DNA of 26,442 nt from a virus. Location: positions 1-26,442 of IMG/VR virus record IMGVR_UViG_3300046373_000012; one strand, written 5' to 3'. Shown in pieces: positions 14,169 through 21,535 of this stretch. The notes below the pieces were generated by a model. It worked only from the letters and a program-made list of their open reading frames with translations, did no database searches and was not told the origin of the DNA. Each line of letters opens with the position of its first letter. Within the stretch, counting starts at the first letter, position 1. The position numbers and the translations under genes were made by a program.

Positions 14169-17146
14169 TGGCAATAATCGTAAATGACAGGGACGTACTG
14201 CTTCAGTCAGTCAGTCCTCGTATCCAACAAGTAGGTCTAGCCCCTAACGTAGCAATCGACCCTAGCCAAGTTCCCGGACTAAGTGCTGCGTTCGATGCAA
14301 CTAAGGAAGTGGCCCTGAGCAGCACATCTCAGGTCTTTGTCGTTCCAAAGGTTGGAGCAATCCAGCCCGCAGTTATCACAATCTCTGCAACACTGCGTTC
14401 GATCACTGGCACGCCTACGTTCTCTGTCATCGACGGGACTGTGTCATTTACGAATAACGGAACTTCCATCACTGTCAGTGCGCTGAATATGTCCAGCCCT
14501 ACAGCAACCATCCAGGTATCTGTGCTGTTCAATTCTGTCCTGTACACCGATAAGATAACTCTTGGTAAGATCGCAGAAGGCTCAGATGCCGTTGTAGGGC
14601 TTTTATCCAATGAAGCCTGTACTGTGGCAGCAGACCCTACTGGAAACGTCACTGGAGCCGTCCTAGCAGCTTCTGGAGGCACTTACAACATCTTCGACGG
14701 CATTATTAACATGACTGGGCAGGCGAGTGTCGTCTACTCCGTGCTGAATACGTCAGGTTGTACTATGAGTATCGCAGCCACTGGCGTCTACACTCTTAAC
14801 TCTGTGACGGCTGCTACGGCTTCGGCAACCCTAAGGGCTGTCTACACGCGTGGCACAGCAAGTATTACAGTCGACAAGGTGTACTCGGTAGCCAAGGCTG
14901 TCGCAGGCATCATCGGTTCTAATGCCAAGCTGCTCTACCTGACAGCAAGTTCACAGATATTCCAGATACCAAAGGCAGGTAGCGTTACGCCTGCCCAGAT
15001 TACATTAACTGCCACAGCGCAGAACTTGGATCAATCGGCAACGTACAATTGGGTTACAACTCCTGCCATGACATTAGGTGGGTCTGGTAACGTCAGGACA
15101 TTGAACTACTCTGACATGACTGCAGATGCTGTTAGGGTGGATGCTACTCGTGACGGAATGACTGATACGATTACACTAGTCAAGGTGCGGGAAGGTAATG
15201 ACTCGATCACTGGATACTTAACCAACGAAGCGGCACTGGTTCCAGCGGACAGCAGCGGCACTGTTGCAGGCTCAAGCTACGCAGCAGCCGGTGGAACATT
15301 TGAAGTCTATCAGGGGCTTACGCACTTGACAGGCATCGGCCCAACGTACTCCGTAATAAGCGAGACTGGCATTGACGTAAGTATCAATGCGACGACTGGC
15401 GTCTACACTGTCAATTCAATGAGTACAGACGCTGGTGTTGCCACCCTTCGGGCGAGCCTCACTGTCGGCGCATCCACAATCAATATCGACAAGGTGTACT
15501 CCCTTGCTAAGTCTAAGACTGGCGCTACTGGTGCAGGCGGGTCTGGTACTCGTGGAACTGTAAACATTGCAGGAGCTATCTCTGGTTCCTCGTGGACAGA
15601 CGCTGCAGCCAACTCCGTGTTGTCTGGCGCAGGTTATGGCGTTCCTCAGAGCCGTGACATCGTCACCCTGTACAACACATCTGTCAGCTACTCTGAATCG
15701 AAGTTCTACAGCGGCTCTGCGTGGATTCCACTCGACGCATACATTAACGGTAACTTGCTAGTAGCCAAGACTATTGCCTCCGCATCGATTAACACGGGAG
15801 CTATCCAGACGCAGCACTTGTCTTTCGCATCCGGTGGTAAGAATATACTTAACAACTCTGCGCCTATGCCTAACGCAACTACGAGTTGGACAAGCGCCGG
15901 CTACTCCAACAATGGAGCTAACCCACAACCCGCTGCTGCTTACTCAGCGTTTGGGCCTATCGGTGCTTGGGCTATCGGCACTCACGACCCTGCCAGCCCT
16001 GCAAGTGGTAGCGTATTCGGAGTTACTAACGATAACAACGGAGCAAAGTATCCTGTGAAAGCAGGTCAGAGGTATGAGTTCAGCGCATACCTAGATATAG
16101 CACGCGCCGCGTCTGCCCATGTGCGAATCTACTGGTTCAATAGCTCAGGGTCTGCTGTAGGAGAGTCTGCAGGCTCCTTGGTGACTGCCACATCCGGCAA
16201 AGCTGCACTGGCGACATTCCCGCGATCCACGGGGTTTGACGTAGCTCCAGCAACGGCAGCATCGTGCGTCTTCGGTGTTCGACTTACCGCCAATGGCTCC
16301 ACAGACGCTTATGTATTCGTGTCGATGGCCTACATGGGTGAGGCTACTTCTGCGCAGACTGATTTCTCTGCGTGGAGCGAGGGCGGCTTGACAACTATCG
16401 GCCCAACGTCTATTTCCACCCCAAACTTGTCTGCCATTAGCGGAGACATGGGTTACCTGACAGTGGGGCACATGCACGGGCCAGTTATATCGGGAGGAGC
16501 TTACACAGATGTGTTTGCGTACCCTGCCGCTGGCGCTGGCAACGGCTTCCACCTAAGCGGTAACGGACTTCTGATGGGTAACGCAAACACGCCGGGTGCG
16601 AGTTACTTCAGGATTAATGTGGACGGCTCCATAGGGTCTAGGCAGTTTAATATTGACCCCACAGGTAACGCGACATTCGGGGGTAACCTAAGTGCTGCTG
16701 GAGGCTCCTTCAGCGGAACGCTTTCGGCTGCATCAGCCCAAGTCGACACACTGAACATCAACGGAAACGCCGTAACTGTACCTGAGGCTGTTAAACACGG
16801 CCTGATTTCAGGGACTGGCGCGGGTATTGACGTACTGTATGTCGGCATAACTATGAGCCAACCTGGTAGCGTTCTAGTATCATACTCTTGCAGCCAAGGT
16901 TACTCTTCTGGCCTCAAGAACTACCAGTTCATTATTCAGTACCTGCCATCAGGTGGTGCGGTTGTTGATGTGTATAACTCAGGCTCGGCTGGCGTAGCCT
17001 CGGCGTACCAGACAATGCCTTGCATAACAGCTATTGTAAAAAATATCCCTACAGGAGTTGCCACATTTCGAGTCGTATGGTACGGGCAAGACGGGACTGT
17101 ATCAATCGACCAAGGAACCCTTTCAGTGATTGGAGCAAAAAGATGA
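14168..17146 (+). CDS. Central tail fibre / receptor-interacting protein
   Basis: A 992-residue fibre protein. The frame opens earlier (14129), but ATG 14168 gives the TAATG overlap and has GGAGG 10 bases upstream, so I chose it. Residues 48-247 and 257-451 are two diverged copies of one beta-rich module, each ending I-x-x-D-K-V-Y-S-x-A-K. A short Gly-rich hinge (G-A-T-G-A-G-G-S-G) follows. Residues about 556-738 look like a galactose-binding/CBM sandwich (G-Q-R-Y-E-F-S-A-Y-L). Residues about 800-870 carry the F-x-I-D-P-T-G-N-A-T-F-G-G-N-L-S pattern common near the C-terminus of gpJ-like fibres. The last 120 residues form a probable beta tip. Host-recognition role is inference from architecture and position. 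Confidence 0.8.
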   Translation: MAIIVNDRDVLLQSVSPRIQQVGLAPNVAIDPSQVPGLSAAFDATKEVALSSTSQVFVVPKVGAIQPAVITISATLRSITGTPTFSVIDGTVSFTNNGTSITVSALNMSSPTATIQVSVLFNSVLYTDKITLGKIAEGSDAVVGLLSNEACTVAADPTGNVTGAVLAASGGTYNIFDGIINMTGQASVVYSVLNTSGCTMSIAATGVYTLNSVTAATASATLRAVYTRGTASITVDKVYSVAKAVAGIIGSNAKLLYLTASSQIFQIPKAGSVTPAQITLTATAQNLDQSATYNWVTTPAMTLGGSGNVRTLNYSDMTADAVRVDATRDGMTDTITLVKVREGNDSITGYLTNEAALVPADSSGTVAGSSYAAAGGTFEVYQGLTHLTGIGPTYSVISETGIDVSINATTGVYTVNSMSTDAGVATLRASLTVGASTINIDKVYSLAKSKTGATGAGGSGTRGTVNIAGAISGSSWTDAAANSVLSGAGYGVPQSRDIVTLYNTSVSYSESKFYSGSAWIPLDAYINGNLLVAKTIASASINTGAIQTQHLSFASGGKNILNNSAPMPNATTSWTSAGYSNNGANPQPAAAYSAFGPIGAWAIGTHDPASPASGSVFGVTNDNNGAKYPVKAGQRYEFSAYLDIARAASAHVRIYWFNSSGSAVGESAGSLVTATSGKAALATFPRSTGFDVAPATAASCVFGVRLTANGSTDAYVFVSMAYMGEATSAQTDFSAWSEGGLTTIGPTSISTPNLSAISGDMGYLTVGHMHGPVISGGAYTDVFAYPAAGAGNGFHLSGNGLLMGNANTPGASYFRINVDGSIGSRQFNIDPTGNATFGGNLSAAGGSFSGTLSAASAQVDTLNINGNAVTVPEAVKHGLISGTGAGIDVLYVGITMSQPGSVLVSYSCSQGYSSGLKNYQFIIQYLPSGGAVVDVYNSGSAGVASAYQTMPCITAIVKNIPTGVATFRVVWYGQDGTVSIDQGTLSVIGAKR

Positions 17147-17550
17147 GTGATGAAACTCTTTCGATATATTACGTAGCGTACACACCTGACGGCAGGATCA
17201 AACAAGCAGGTACATGTGACCCTGGACTGCTTTACCTGCATGGTGCTCCCGGTACTATGAAGGTCGTTACAACAGGTGAAGTAGATTGTAATAAATACTA
17301 CGTAAAGACAACACCAAGGGATGGGGCACTCCCGCTCATCGAAGTGCTTCCCCGTGCTGACAACCCTGCAAGCATATCTGGTGGAAACCTCGTGGACGTG
17401 CCGGTAGGCTCTCAGATTACAATCAACGGAAGCTCGCCCTACGACATAACTGAGTCACTTGTAGAGTTGGATTTTCCTAATGCCGGTGCATACAAGATAA
17501 AGATAACTTGCTGGCCTTTCTACGATAAAGAATTGGAGGTATTGGTGTGA
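17143..17550 (+). CDS. Hypothetical fibre-associated protein
   Basis: A 135-residue protein starting MSDETLSIYYVAYTPDGRI. The start at 17143 overlaps the fibre stop (ATGA) with GGAG 7 bases upstream; the longer frame from 17020 is not needed. The N-terminal I-Y-Y-V-A-Y-x-x-D-G-R-I pattern and the C-terminal L-D-F-P-N-A-G-A-Y-K-I-K-I-T-C-W-P-F are ones I associate with small proteins encoded just after gpJ-like fibres in phages of Proteobacteria. No enzyme motif is seen. It is likely a virion tip component or fibre accessory protein. Confidence 0.6.
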   Translation: MSDETLSIYYVAYTPDGRIKQAGTCDPGLLYLHGAPGTMKVVTTGEVDCNKYYVKTTPRDGALPLIEVLPRADNPASISGGNLVDVPVGSQITINGSSPYDITESLVELDFPNAGAYKIKITCWPFYDKELEVLV

Positions 17551-17948
17551 GAATAGTTTTTAATGACAATTCCTTCATTGTGGGTGCCACAGACGAGATT
17601 GATGCGCTGTGCGATATAGCTAGGCTTCGTATAGTCGTAGACCCTGTCCGTATGAAGGAGTACGAGACAGCAGAATCGCAGGCCACCACGTTCAAGACAG
17701 CAGGATACACAGGCGATGTTCCGCAATACGTGAAGTCTTGGCAAGAGGCCAAGGGATGGACAGCACAGCAAGCCTGTGACGACATCCTAGCGGCATCGGC
17801 TCGTTGGCAGTACGCACTTGCAATGCTTCGTGACTCCCGCTTGAAGACAAAAGAAGCAATTAAGCGTTGCACAACAAAGGTACAGGTGGACGCAATAGTA
17901 GCCACCTTTAAAAGCAATCTGGCTACAATGATGCAGGGAGTTGCGTAA
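17547..17948 (+). CDS. Hypothetical tail fibre accessory / assembly protein
   Basis: A 133-residue, mainly helical protein starting at GTG 17547, which overlaps the previous stop as GTGA, with GGAGG 7 bases upstream. Residues about 44-80 (A-T-T-F-K-x-A-G-Y-T-G-D-V-P, then W-x-x-A-K-G-W-T-A-Q-Q-A) match a segment I associate with fibre-assembly-type proteins in this gene position. The rest is helical with Ala, Arg and Lys. A chaperone or small structural role is likely but not proven. It is the only confident gene in the window with a non-ATG start. Confidence 0.55.
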   Translation: MRIVFNDNSFIVGATDEIDALCDIARLRIVVDPVRMKEYETAESQATTFKTAGYTGDVPQYVKSWQEAKGWTAQQACDDILAASARWQYALAMLRDSRLKTKEAIKRCTTKVQVDAIVATFKSNLATMMQGVA

Positions 17949-18757
17949 TGGCTAATCTAAGAATCGTTTATAACAACGTGGCAGATACAGCAACAATCGC
18001 TGCAACTACTCAAGCCGGTGGCCTTGGCCCATCCAATCTGCAGACTGATGTCAAGTCTGAAGTCTACCGCGCTACATCGACATCGGCAATGTTCACGCTG
18101 ACTTGGACTGGAGTAAAGAACGTGGCCTGTGTTGCGTTCCCATTCTCAAGCCTGTCCAGCGCAGCGACAATGCGGGTGCGGCTCTACACGAACGTTGGAG
18201 ATTCAGTTCCATTCTTTGACACTGGCAACAAGGCAGCATGCGCTGGCTTCACTGGAACAGTCACTGGCGTCAACGGCTATGCCTTTGCTGGCGGTGCGTA
18301 CGCTTCCACATGGTTCGCATCTCAAGCATGTAAGCAAGTGATCATCAACTTAGACGACGCTACAAACCCGCTCGGTTACATCGAAGCTGGAAGGCTCGTG
18401 GTTGGAGACTACTTCAGCCCAACGAACAACGCTGCATATTCCCCGATGCTTACCATCATGGATAACAGCAAGACTGAACGGACAGACTCTGGTGACCTAC
18501 GGTCGGAGCGAGGTTCAATGCACAAGACACTGACATTCAATATGGAATACATGTCTGCTACTGAGCGTAATTCAATCTGGAACATCATGCGTGGCAACGG
18601 CATGTATTCTCCTGTGTATGTAAGCCTGTTGCCAGAATCAACTGACCCGCAAGAAGAACAGATGTACCAGGTGTATGGAAAACTATCCAAAGCAGCGGGT
18701 CTGAGTTATCTTTTCGTTAATCAGTTCGTATCTTCAATGGATATAGAGGAAGTCTAA
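17948..18757 (+). CDS. Tail-tip associated protein
   Basis: A 269-residue protein starting MANLRIVYNNVADTATIAAT in a TAATG overlap, with AGGGAG 8 bases upstream. The first 160 residues look like a discoidin/galactose-binding beta sandwich (L-Q-T-D-x-K-S-E-V-Y-R, A-T-M-R-V-R-L-Y-T). The last 100 contain R-x-D-S-G-D-L-R-S-E-R-G and W-N-I-M-R-G-N-G-M-Y-S-P-V-Y-V-S-L. I associate this protein type with the tail-tip cluster of phages infecting Proteobacteria. A carbohydrate-contacting role is possible; no catalytic site is visible. Confidence 0.6.
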   Translation: MANLRIVYNNVADTATIAATTQAGGLGPSNLQTDVKSEVYRATSTSAMFTLTWTGVKNVACVAFPFSSLSSAATMRVRLYTNVGDSVPFFDTGNKAACAGFTGTVTGVNGYAFAGGAYASTWFASQACKQVIINLDDATNPLGYIEAGRLVVGDYFSPTNNAAYSPMLTIMDNSKTERTDSGDLRSERGSMHKTLTFNMEYMSATERNSIWNIMRGNGMYSPVYVSLLPESTDPQEEQMYQVYGKLSKAAGLSYLFVNQFVSSMDIEEV

Positions 18758-18758
18758 A

Positions 18759-19181
18759 ATGACATTTAAAATAGCGTTATACAAAGGGCATGGTAACCTG
18801 TTCAACAAGTTGATCCGCTTTTGGGATCAGGGCAAGTATAGCCATTGTGAATTGGTGTTCTCGGACGGCAAGTCTGCGTCCGCTACATTCCGCGATGGTC
18901 GACAAGTCAGAGAGAAAGAGATTGTATTCGATGATGCAAACTGGGACTTCATTAACCTGCCAGCCGAACTTGAGCCAGCAGCTAATGAGTTTCTTCAGCA
19001 GACTCGTGGCATGCCCTACGATCTGGTCGGGCAGAGTCGGTTCATGTTTGCACCTTGGCATGGGGTTAAGAAAAGTTACTGGTGTAGTGAGTGGTGTGCA
19101 GCAGCGTTGGGTATGTCGGAGCCTTGGAGGTACGGCCCTAACAACTTAGCAATCGTCCTCTGGTATAAATACAATGGCTGA
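18759..19181 (+). CDS. Permuted NlpC/P60-like cysteine peptidase
   Basis: A 140-residue protein, probably a cell-wall peptidase. The order of catalytic elements is that of circularly permuted NlpC/P60 (YaeF/YiiX-type) enzymes: the His lies N-terminal in Y-S-H-C-E-L-V (His29, with Glu31 nearby) and the Cys lies near the C-terminus in Y-W-C-S-E-W-C (Cys109 likely nucleophile). P-Y-D-L-V-G (about 86-91) matches the conserved P-Y-D-x-x-G of this fold. There is no signal peptide. AGAGGAAG precedes the ATG. It lies between tail-tip genes and the lysis cassette, so it could act in the tail during DNA entry (like gpK of lambda) or in lysis. The fold is fairly sure; which stage it serves is open. Confidence 0.75.
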   Translation: MTFKIALYKGHGNLFNKLIRFWDQGKYSHCELVFSDGKSASATFRDGRQVREKEIVFDDANWDFINLPAELEPAANEFLQQTRGMPYDLVGQSRFMFAPWHGVKKSYWCSEWCAAALGMSEPWRYGPNNLAIVLWYKYNG

Positions 19182-19542
19182 TACTAGATCAGCAGAACTG
19201 CTATCCGCTTTGATAGGACTGGCTATGGCGGTAGCCTTGCTGTTGAATCCAGAGTCGCTGATGTTCATGACCCTAGATAGCGCCAATGTCCTTCCTCAGT
19301 GGGCCATCCTGTCAATAGTTTGTAGCCTGATTAGCGTGGCGTCCGTGTTTATCAGTAGCTGCAAACTGCAAGCCCTTTCAAGGTTCCTGTCCGGCTGTGT
19401 GTGGGGCACCTTGATTATGATCTACTTTGCCATCGGGCAGACACATGCAATATTCTGGACATCCATTGTGCTGTTCACGTTCGACATAATTGTAGTGATC
19501 TTAAAGGGGCAGTACGTATGGATTCGAGAGAGCCGTTCTTAA
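19174..19542 (+). CDS. Four-TM membrane protein, holin-like
   Basis: A 122-residue protein with four hydrophobic stretches: about residues 7-25, 41-64, 73-90 and 93-111. It overlaps the upstream peptidase by 8 bases and the next holin gene by 25 bases, so it is translated within a tight cluster. No good Shine-Dalgarno is seen, which fits coupling to the upstream gene. Position just before a LydA-like holin and an endolysin suggests a second holin, antiholin or regulator of lysis timing. Sequence alone does not decide among these. Confidence 0.6.
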   Translation: MADTRSAELLSALIGLAMAVALLLNPESLMFMTLDSANVLPQWAILSIVCSLISVASVFISSCKLQALSRFLSGCVWGTLIMIYFAIGQTHAIFWTSIVLFTFDIIVVILKGQYVWIRESRS

Positions 19543-19847
19543 ACTCTGGACTGGTAACGTGGGGATGGGTTGTCGGGGTGTCAGTGTGGGGTGGGTTGGT
19601 GTCTTACTTTGAGAAGAAAGAGAAATTCTCCTTCGTTAGCTTCGTCGGGCACCTCACCTCAGCATCCTTCGCCGGACTGATGACGTACTTGCTGTGCCAG
19701 TACGGAGGCGTGCCGGGGCCACTAACAGGCGTCTGCTGCGGTGTTGCTGCGTACATGGGCACGCCAGCGCTGGTCGCCTTGGCAATGAAGCTAAAAGTGG
19801 TTAGGCAGTTCTTTGAAGCAGCGCCGGATGATGTGAAGGATAAGTAA
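19518..19847 (+). CDS. LydA-like holin
   Basis: A 109-residue membrane protein starting MDSREPFLNSGLVTWGWVVG at ATG 19518, which has AAAGGGG about 9 bases upstream; the longer frame from 19401 is a shadow of the previous gene. The N-terminal segment through V-S-Y-F, the K-K-E-K linker, and the S-F-A-G-L-M-T-Y-L-L and G-V-A-A-Y-M-G-T-P segments match the LydA holin family. Three hydrophobic segments are visible (about residues 11-28, 39-62, 67-92). The C-terminal tail is charged. It ends in a TAATG overlap with the endolysin, so the two are co-expressed. Inner-membrane pore formation at lysis is the known family role. Confidence 0.75.
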   Translation: MDSREPFLNSGLVTWGWVVGVSVWGGLVSYFEKKEKFSFVSFVGHLTSASFAGLMTYLLCQYGGVPGPLTGVCCGVAAYMGTPALVALAMKLKVVRQFFEAAPDDVKDK

Positions 19848-20290
19848 TGGTAGACGTAAATGCAGCATTGGCGTTAGCGGTGCCCTTAATCAAGAATGCT
19901 GAAGGGTGCCGACTCAAGGCGTACCTCTGTCCTGCCGGAGTCCCGACAATCGGGTACGGTGAGACAGACGGTGTGAAGCTAGGGGATGTGTGGACGCAGG
20001 AGAGGGCCGACAAGGCTGTCAAAGACAGGGCACTAGGCTTCCTACAAGGAGTTCTCAAAAGTTGCCCACAACTTGATCTGGAGCCTCCTAGCAGGCTTGC
20101 TGCATGTACATCTCTGGCATACAACATCGGACTAGCAAACTTTGCCAAGAGTTCTGTGTGTAGGCTGACTACAGCCAAACAGTACCAGCAGGCAGCAGAT
20201 GCTTTCAGGATGTGGAACATGGGCGGTGGGAAGATTCTTCCGGGCCTAGTAAGCAGGCGGGAATTGGAACGCGGTTTATATATTAATTAA
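19847..20290 (+). CDS. Endolysin, GH24 (T4-type) lysozyme
   Basis: A 147-residue muramidase that cuts the glycan chain of peptidoglycan at lysis. The catalytic region is E-G-C-R-L-K-A-Y-L-C-P-A-G-V-P-T-I-G-Y-G: Glu19 is the acid, Cys28 stands where T4 lysozyme has Asp20, and Thr34 matches T4 Thr26, giving the E-8-C-5-T variant of the triad. A-Y-N-I-G and R-R-x-x-E-R near the end are also typical. There is only a short N-terminal hydrophobic patch, too weak for a clear SAR anchor, so export through the adjacent holin is expected. The start overlaps the holin stop. Confidence 0.92.
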   Translation: MVDVNAALALAVPLIKNAEGCRLKAYLCPAGVPTIGYGETDGVKLGDVWTQERADKAVKDRALGFLQGVLKSCPQLDLEPPSRLAACTSLAYNIGLANFAKSSVCRLTTAKQYQQAADAFRMWNMGGGKILPGLVSRRELERGLYIN

Positions 20291-20300
20291 AGGATTTATT

Positions 20301-20636
20301 ATGCAAGGAATAGTGATGTTGCTGAACCTGTTGCGAAAAGGCAACGAGGTAGCCGATGTCAGCGCATGGAAGTCTGGTCAGATTTCTGTGAACTCAGTTG
20401 GTGCGCTGTTGCTGGCTGTTGCAGCAGTGGTGAAACACTTTTTCGGATTAGATTTGGGGATGGATGATGCGACGGCTCTTACAATTGGTGGTGGCGTTAT
20501 TGCTGTCGTTAATGTTGTACTTACCGCTATCACAAGCAAGCGAGCGGGAATTCTGCCAGCCAGCACAGCACCAGAACGACCCAGTGGCGTTAGCAATACA
20601 GCGGTCGAACAGATTGTGCCTGCCAAGGCACCATAG
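20301..20636 (+). CDS. Two-TM membrane protein of the lysis cassette
   Basis: A 111-residue protein with hydrophobic segments near residues 31-48 and 60-77, separated by an acidic turn (L-G-M-D-D-A-T-A), and a Pro/Ala/Ser-rich hydrophilic tail. N-terminal E-V-A-D-V-S-A-W-K-S-G-Q resembles small membrane proteins often encoded beside phage endolysins and sometimes called holins. AAAGGA lies 7 bases before the ATG. It is the last gene of the rightward block. A role as second holin or lysis accessory is inferred from topology and location only. Confidence 0.65.
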   Translation: MQGIVMLLNLLRKGNEVADVSAWKSGQISVNSVGALLLAVAAVVKHFFGLDLGMDDATALTIGGGVIAVVNVVLTAITSKRAGILPASTAPERPSGVSNTAVEQIVPAKAP

Positions 20637-20702
20637 TCCGTGCAGCCTAAGCCTAACACCGATATTGCATCTGGAACATATTCCGGATGAGTTAAATGAC
20701 AA

Positions 20703-20743
20703 AAGCCTTGCCCTTGACAAGATTGTCGAAGGGTACAAGGCTT
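20703..20743 (-). terminator. Probable terminator for leftward transcripts
   Basis: A 17-pair stem-loop with two bulges: AAGCCTTG pairs with CAAGGCTT, then CCCTT with AAGGG, then GACA with TGTC. Read on the minus strand, the stem ends in CAAGGCTT followed by TTGTCATTT, a U-rich tract suited to termination of the leftward small-gene operon. Read rightward, no U-tract follows. Confidence 0.6.
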
Positions 20744-20784
20744 CAGTATATTGCAAGTTTTAAGTTTTCCCTTGGTAGGGAATT

Positions 20785-20818
20785 GGGACAGACAGCGTAA
20801 GCTGTCTGTCCCTTTTTT
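20785..20818 (+). terminator. Rho-independent terminator of the late/lysis block
   Basis: Perfect 12-bp stem GGGACAGACAGC / GCTGTCTGTCCC with a GTAA loop, followed directly by six T residues (20813-20818). This is a textbook intrinsic terminator for rightward transcription, about 150 bases after the last lysis gene and 4 bases before the end of the first convergent gene. Confidence 0.92.
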
Positions 20819-20821
20819 CGT

Positions 20822-20992
20822 TTAAGCGAGCATTGCCATCATATACCAGTCAGGCGCAGGGCCGGGAGGGTTGCTACTGTTGTATTCAGTGCAGAAAGCA
20901 ACAGCCGCCTCATGTGTGGCAAACTCCCTGACCTCGTCAACCTTCTGGCCCCAACCTCGCTCCGACTCAATGATCAGAACTTTGACTGGCAT
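20822..20992 (-). CDS. Small conserved-looking hypothetical protein (56 aa)
   Basis: A 56-residue protein, MPVKVLIIESERGWGQKVDE at the N-terminus, then an E-F-x-T-H-E-A-A-V-A-F-C-x-E-Y-N helix, a Pro-rich N-P-P-G-P-A-P turn and a C-terminal D-W-Y-M-M-A. The strand-helix pattern is coherent and looks like a real folded small protein. Its ATG (20992-20990) overlaps the stop of the upstream gene as TAATG, so it is probably translated by coupling, as no clear ribosome site is present. It is the last gene of the leftward operon. Function unknown. Confidence 0.75.
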   Translation of the reverse strand: MPVKVLIIESERGWGQKVDEVREFATHEAAVAFCTEYNSSNPPGPAPDWYMMAMLA

Positions 20993-21222
20993 TACGCAGT
21001 AGGCTTCTTGTGGAACACGCCAGCAGCGTTCAGCATTGCAACGAAGCCAGTGATCATTGGGGTCAGCACAGGCATCATGCTGGACAGGTTGCCGTACACT
21101 TGCTCAAGCGATGCAACAGCAGCGTCGAACTTCTCTTTACCAGTGGAAGCTGGCATCAGGGACTCGATCAGTTTGATGATCTGGAAGACGGTAGGGATAA
21201 GGGCGAGGATAGTCAGGTTCAT
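20992..21222 (-). CDS. Small amphipathic/membrane-associated protein
   Basis: A 76-residue protein beginning MNLTILALIPTVFQIIKLIE. The first 25 residues are hydrophobic to amphipathic, the middle is a charged helix (K-E-K-F-D-A-A-V-A-S-L-E-Q-V-Y-G), and a second hydrophobic segment (L-T-P-M-I-T-G-F-V-A-M-L) precedes a basic tail. AAAGGA lies 6 bases before the ATG. I recall similar small proteins in other phages, sometimes labelled membrane or holin-like. Being in the leftward operon rather than the lysis cassette argues against a simple holin role. Confidence 0.65.
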   Translation of the reverse strand: MNLTILALIPTVFQIIKLIESLMPASTGKEKFDAAVASLEQVYGNLSSMMPVLTPMITGFVAMLNAAGVFHKKPTA

Positions 21223-21256
21223 GTAATTCCTTTATAGAGTTTGAAGGGTGTTTCTA

Positions 21257-21535
21257 TTAAGCGCCAACAGTGGCGTTGTCTAGTGCTGTGTACAACTCAC
21301 CAAGTTCTTTGGCGTCTTTCGTCTTAGTCTCGTAGCGAGCTTTAAGATACTTTGAAACTACAGGCTTCTTCAGGCCGGTGGTTTCGGATACGGTCTCTAC
21401 AACTTCCTTGAACTTCTCAACAGCAGCCGCTGCTGCTTCCAGGTGGTCGAAGGCTTCATCGATGTATCCTTGGAACAGTGCTGCGTTAATGTTTACGTTG
21501 CCGGTCTTAGTTGCGATAGTAGTTACTTTAGTCAT
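21257..21535 (-). CDS. Small helical protein, possibly DNA-binding (DsbA-like C-terminus)
   Basis: A 92-residue protein that is almost entirely helical and Ala/Lys/Glu/Val-rich. The C-terminal half (E-T-T-G-L-K-K-P-V-V-S-K-Y-L-K-A-R-Y, then A-K-E-L-G-E-L-Y-T-A-L-D) resembles in pattern the C-terminal part of T4 DsbA, a small double-stranded DNA-binding protein: a helix-turn-helix-like segment with basic residues followed by an acidic E-x-x-E-L-Y-x-x-L helix. AAGGAG lies 6 bases before the ATG. The DNA-binding idea is inference from pattern only. Confidence 0.65.
   Translation of the reverse strand: MTKVTTIATKTGNVNINAALFQGYIDEAFDHLEAAAAAVEKFKEVVETVSETTGLKKPVVSKYLKARYETKTKDAKELGELYTALDNATVGA

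Noticed and set aside
20714-20752. TTGACA near 20714 with TATATT near 20747 as a rightward promoter
   Set aside because: The spacing is 27 bp, too long for a sigma-70 promoter, and the TTGACA lies inside the terminator stem.
20464-20763. A +1 frame ORF of 99 codons with a signal-like N-terminus nested in the last lysis gene, considered as a spanin
   Set aside because: Its Leu-rich start is the expected shadow of the Val/Ile-rich membrane segment in the main frame, it has no lipobox or coiled coil, and its 3' part lies over the leftward terminator hairpin. Kept only as a hypothesis in the findings.
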